A DNA stretch of 42,301 nucleotides from Kocuria sp. (GTDB lineage: Bacteria > Actinomycetota > Actinomycetes > Actinomycetales > Micrococcaceae): contig NZ_JAUNPE010000008.1 in the NCBI RefSeq assembly GCF_030536815.1, positions 1-42,301 of the forward strand, read 5' to 3'. Made by a program: the position numbers and the translations under genes. Each line of letters begins with the position of its first letter. The first letter of the stretch is position 1. Below the pieces are notes generated by a model. That model saw only the letters and a program-made list of their open reading frames with translations, did no database searches and had not been told where the DNA came from. Shown here piece after piece: positions 40,907 to 42,301 of this stretch.

Positions 40907-42301
40907 GGGGTTTGGACAAGTTCGGCCATCCCGCGGTGGATCCAGTAACCGCGCCCGGGTGACCCGCCCAGCGGCATACCGGACAGCGACGCTCCGAACA
41001 GATCTCCGTCAAAGGCTTTCCTGGGCCTGAGCAACAGCGTGTCCGCCGTATGACGCCATGACATGAGCGGCGGAAACAGCGATGGCAGGCCGTCACTCAA
41101 CCGCGCCGTCACGATCAGCCGCAGCTCCTTCCCGACGACGCCGGCGCTCCCGACGCCGCTCGTCCCGGTCCCCGGTTGCCACAGGGCACCCAGGCGCTGG
41201 ATAACGGGTGCGGGCAACGAGTCCGCATCGTCAATCAGCACGGTGGTCCCCGGTTCCGCCTCGGTAAAGAGGGCGTCCAGTTCTCCGGCGGTGGTCGAGC
41301 GACAACGCAGGGGTGGCGTGTCGTGGAGTTGACCGGCCACCGAGTTCAGGAATGAGCTGCGGCCCGAGCGAGAAGGGCCCACCACCAGCAGGGTGGAACC
41401 GGGATTCCAGTCATGCACGGCCGGAACATGGTCCGTTCCCAAACCCATGAGAAGACCCCGGACGGGTTGTTGCGGCCCACTCCACTGATCGGGCAGCGGT
41501 TGATAGCGGGCCCAGACACGGGTGTCCGGTTCCGGAGGGGCGATTTTCGTTGGGCGCTCCGGGTCACGCCCTGACCCGCCGGAGACAGCGCACGACCCCG
41601 CTGGAAGCTGGACCACCGTGTGAACACCCTGCCCGCGGGAGGCTGCCGCGGGCGCGCACCTGACAGCGGCCGTTCCCTGCAGGACACCACGCAACGGCAG
41701 CGCTTTCACCGCGGGGAGTGCGGGCCATTGCAGCAGGGCCTCGGCCGTCTGATCCGAGGGAAAATACACGCGCGTTCGCGCCGCGGACGAGACCCGCCCT
41801 GCCGACAGCGACCGGTCACCGGCAAACACCGCTGCTATCCCGGCCTGGGAGCCGGAAGCCGCAACGGCCAGCAGATCGTCTTCGAGGTGGGCCCACGGGC
41901 TCGAACGAATGAGTGCGCAACATCGATCCCAATCCTCCACCAGGAGCACCGCCGGCGGTGCCGTGGCCGCTGCGCCGCCCGAACCCGACAGGAACCGCTC
42001 CGACCCCGCCGAGAGCCGACCGAGAAGTCCTTGGAGACTTGCGATATCCGCAGCATCCGCTGTCCCGTGCAGCAGACCCTGCCGCGACCTCGCGAGGGCG
42101 GCGCTTCTGACCGTGGAGGTTGTCGAGATGACATAAACGGCGGGGGCCTCGCGGCCCGGGCCCGCTGACCGCGAGCGCACCACCTGGTCCAGAACGGACA
42201 ACAACGCCGCCGAGGTCTGTTCGGGGCGGCCGATGAGAAACAGTGTGCCGTCCGCCAGGAGGCGCCAGGATGCCCGGCCGGTCCAGTGGTCGGTGGAGTT
42301 C
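40891..42301 (-). CDS. FtsK/SpoIIIE-like ATPase, C-terminal part (5' end outside window)
   Basis: The frame is open through the right edge, so about 469 C-terminal residues are visible. They cover two degenerate FtsK/SpoIIIE-type domains. The second has a P-loop-like VVGPSRSGRSSFLN, where the Walker A lysine is Arg, and a Walker B-like VLIDDADSLP. The first shows VLLVEDWDRC in the Walker B place but no evident P-loop. Late ATPase domains of EssC/EccC-type type VII secretion motors and of FHA-FtsK proteins look like this. The catalytic first domain would lie outside the window. I cannot tell a secretion motor from a DNA pump without it. It overlaps the convergent membrane-protein gene by 16 bp. 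Confidence 0.75.
   Translation of the reverse strand, partial: NSTDHWTGRASWRLLADGTLFLIGRPEQTSAALLSVLDQVVRSRSAGPGREAPAVYVISTTSTVRSAALARSRQGLLHGTADAADIASLQGLLGRLSAGSERFLSGSGGAAATAPPAVLLVEDWDRCCALIRSSPWAHLEDDLLAVAASGSQAGIAAVFAGDRSLSAGRVSSAARTRVYFPSDQTAEALLQWPALPAVKALPLRGVLQGTAAVRCAPAAASRGQGVHTVVQLPAGSCAVSGGSGRDPERPTKIAPPEPDTRVWARYQPLPDQWSGPQQPVRGLLMGLGTDHVPAVHDWNPGSTLLVVGPSRSGRSSFLNSVAGQLHDTPPLRCRSTTAGELDALFTEAEPGTTVLIDDADSLPAPVIQRLGALWQPGTGTSGVGSAGVVGKELRLIVTARLSDGLPSLFPPLMSWRHTADTLLLRPRKAFDGDLFGASLSGMPLGGSPGRGYWIHRGMAELVQTPQWDG

Overview
The window comes from a high-GC Gram-positive bacterium of the Actinomycetota. The gene content points to the order Micrococcales, probably Micrococcaceae, but the genus cannot be fixed from sequence alone. 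The evidence is a WhiB-family protein with four cysteines, an MtrA-MtrB-LpqB operon, a long-form HPF next to SecA, a DUF2342 metallohydrolase next to a Lon-like PDZ protease and a UPF0182 protein, an Rv3235-like protein, several leaderless start sites, and very GC-rich third codon positions throughout. Much of the order resembles the Mycobacterium tuberculosis stretch Rv3193c-Rv3246c, plus an iscS-trmU-Rv3015c-like block. No insertion sequence, prophage, integrase or CRISPR array was seen.

Layout. (1) 1-1478: 3' part of a UvrD2-like helicase. (2) 1526-5910: an accessory catabolic cassette with an EthA-like Baeyer-Villiger monooxygenase, translationally coupled to one polypeptide that fuses a serine alpha/beta-hydrolase to a short-chain dehydrogenase. 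A LacI-family regulator diverges from it, and an 18-bp perfect palindrome lies between. (3) 5921-13472: a degenerate ThiF/E1-like protein, a YgjP-like metallopeptidase, a DUF2342 protein, a secreted Lon-like PDZ protease and a large UPF0182 membrane protein. (4) 13677-15249: a shortened AI-2E transporter gene, initiator tRNA-fMet with a clear promoter and hairpin, and a hexapeptide acyltransferase. (5) 15383-20020: an envelope-stress group with PspA and a TPM-domain protein on one strand and an HtrA protease divergent. (6) 20022-24585: TrmL, cysteine desulfurase and MnmA, which all bear on the tRNA wobble position, then chorismate mutase and a MetE-like protein. (7) 24674-33548: mtrA-mtrB-lpqB with 4-bp overlaps, comF, hpf and secA. 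(8) 33619-42301: an Rv3235-like protein, a LysM membrane protein, an SH3/Sm-like unknown, a small BldC/excisionase-type DNA-binding protein, SAF and CpaE-like proteins (Flp-pilus type), PdtaS, WhiB1, a four-helix membrane protein and the C-terminal part of an FtsK/SpoIIIE-like protein that leaves the window.

How the parts work together. The cassette could oxidise a ketone to an ester, cleave the ester and handle the resulting alcohol or ketone, under local repression. MtrAB-LpqB, PspA-TPM, HtrA, SecA and the LysM protein form an envelope growth, export and stress theme. The main new-looking signals are the fused hydrolase-dehydrogenase cassette with its palindromic site; a shared 10-bp-period repeat upstream of both the LysM gene and the BldC-like gene, which suggests a small regulon; a PHO-box-like direct repeat upstream of whiB1; and paired TAGAAT leaderless promoters on the divergent trmL and cysteine desulfurase genes. 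No gap between genes exceeds about 300 bases.
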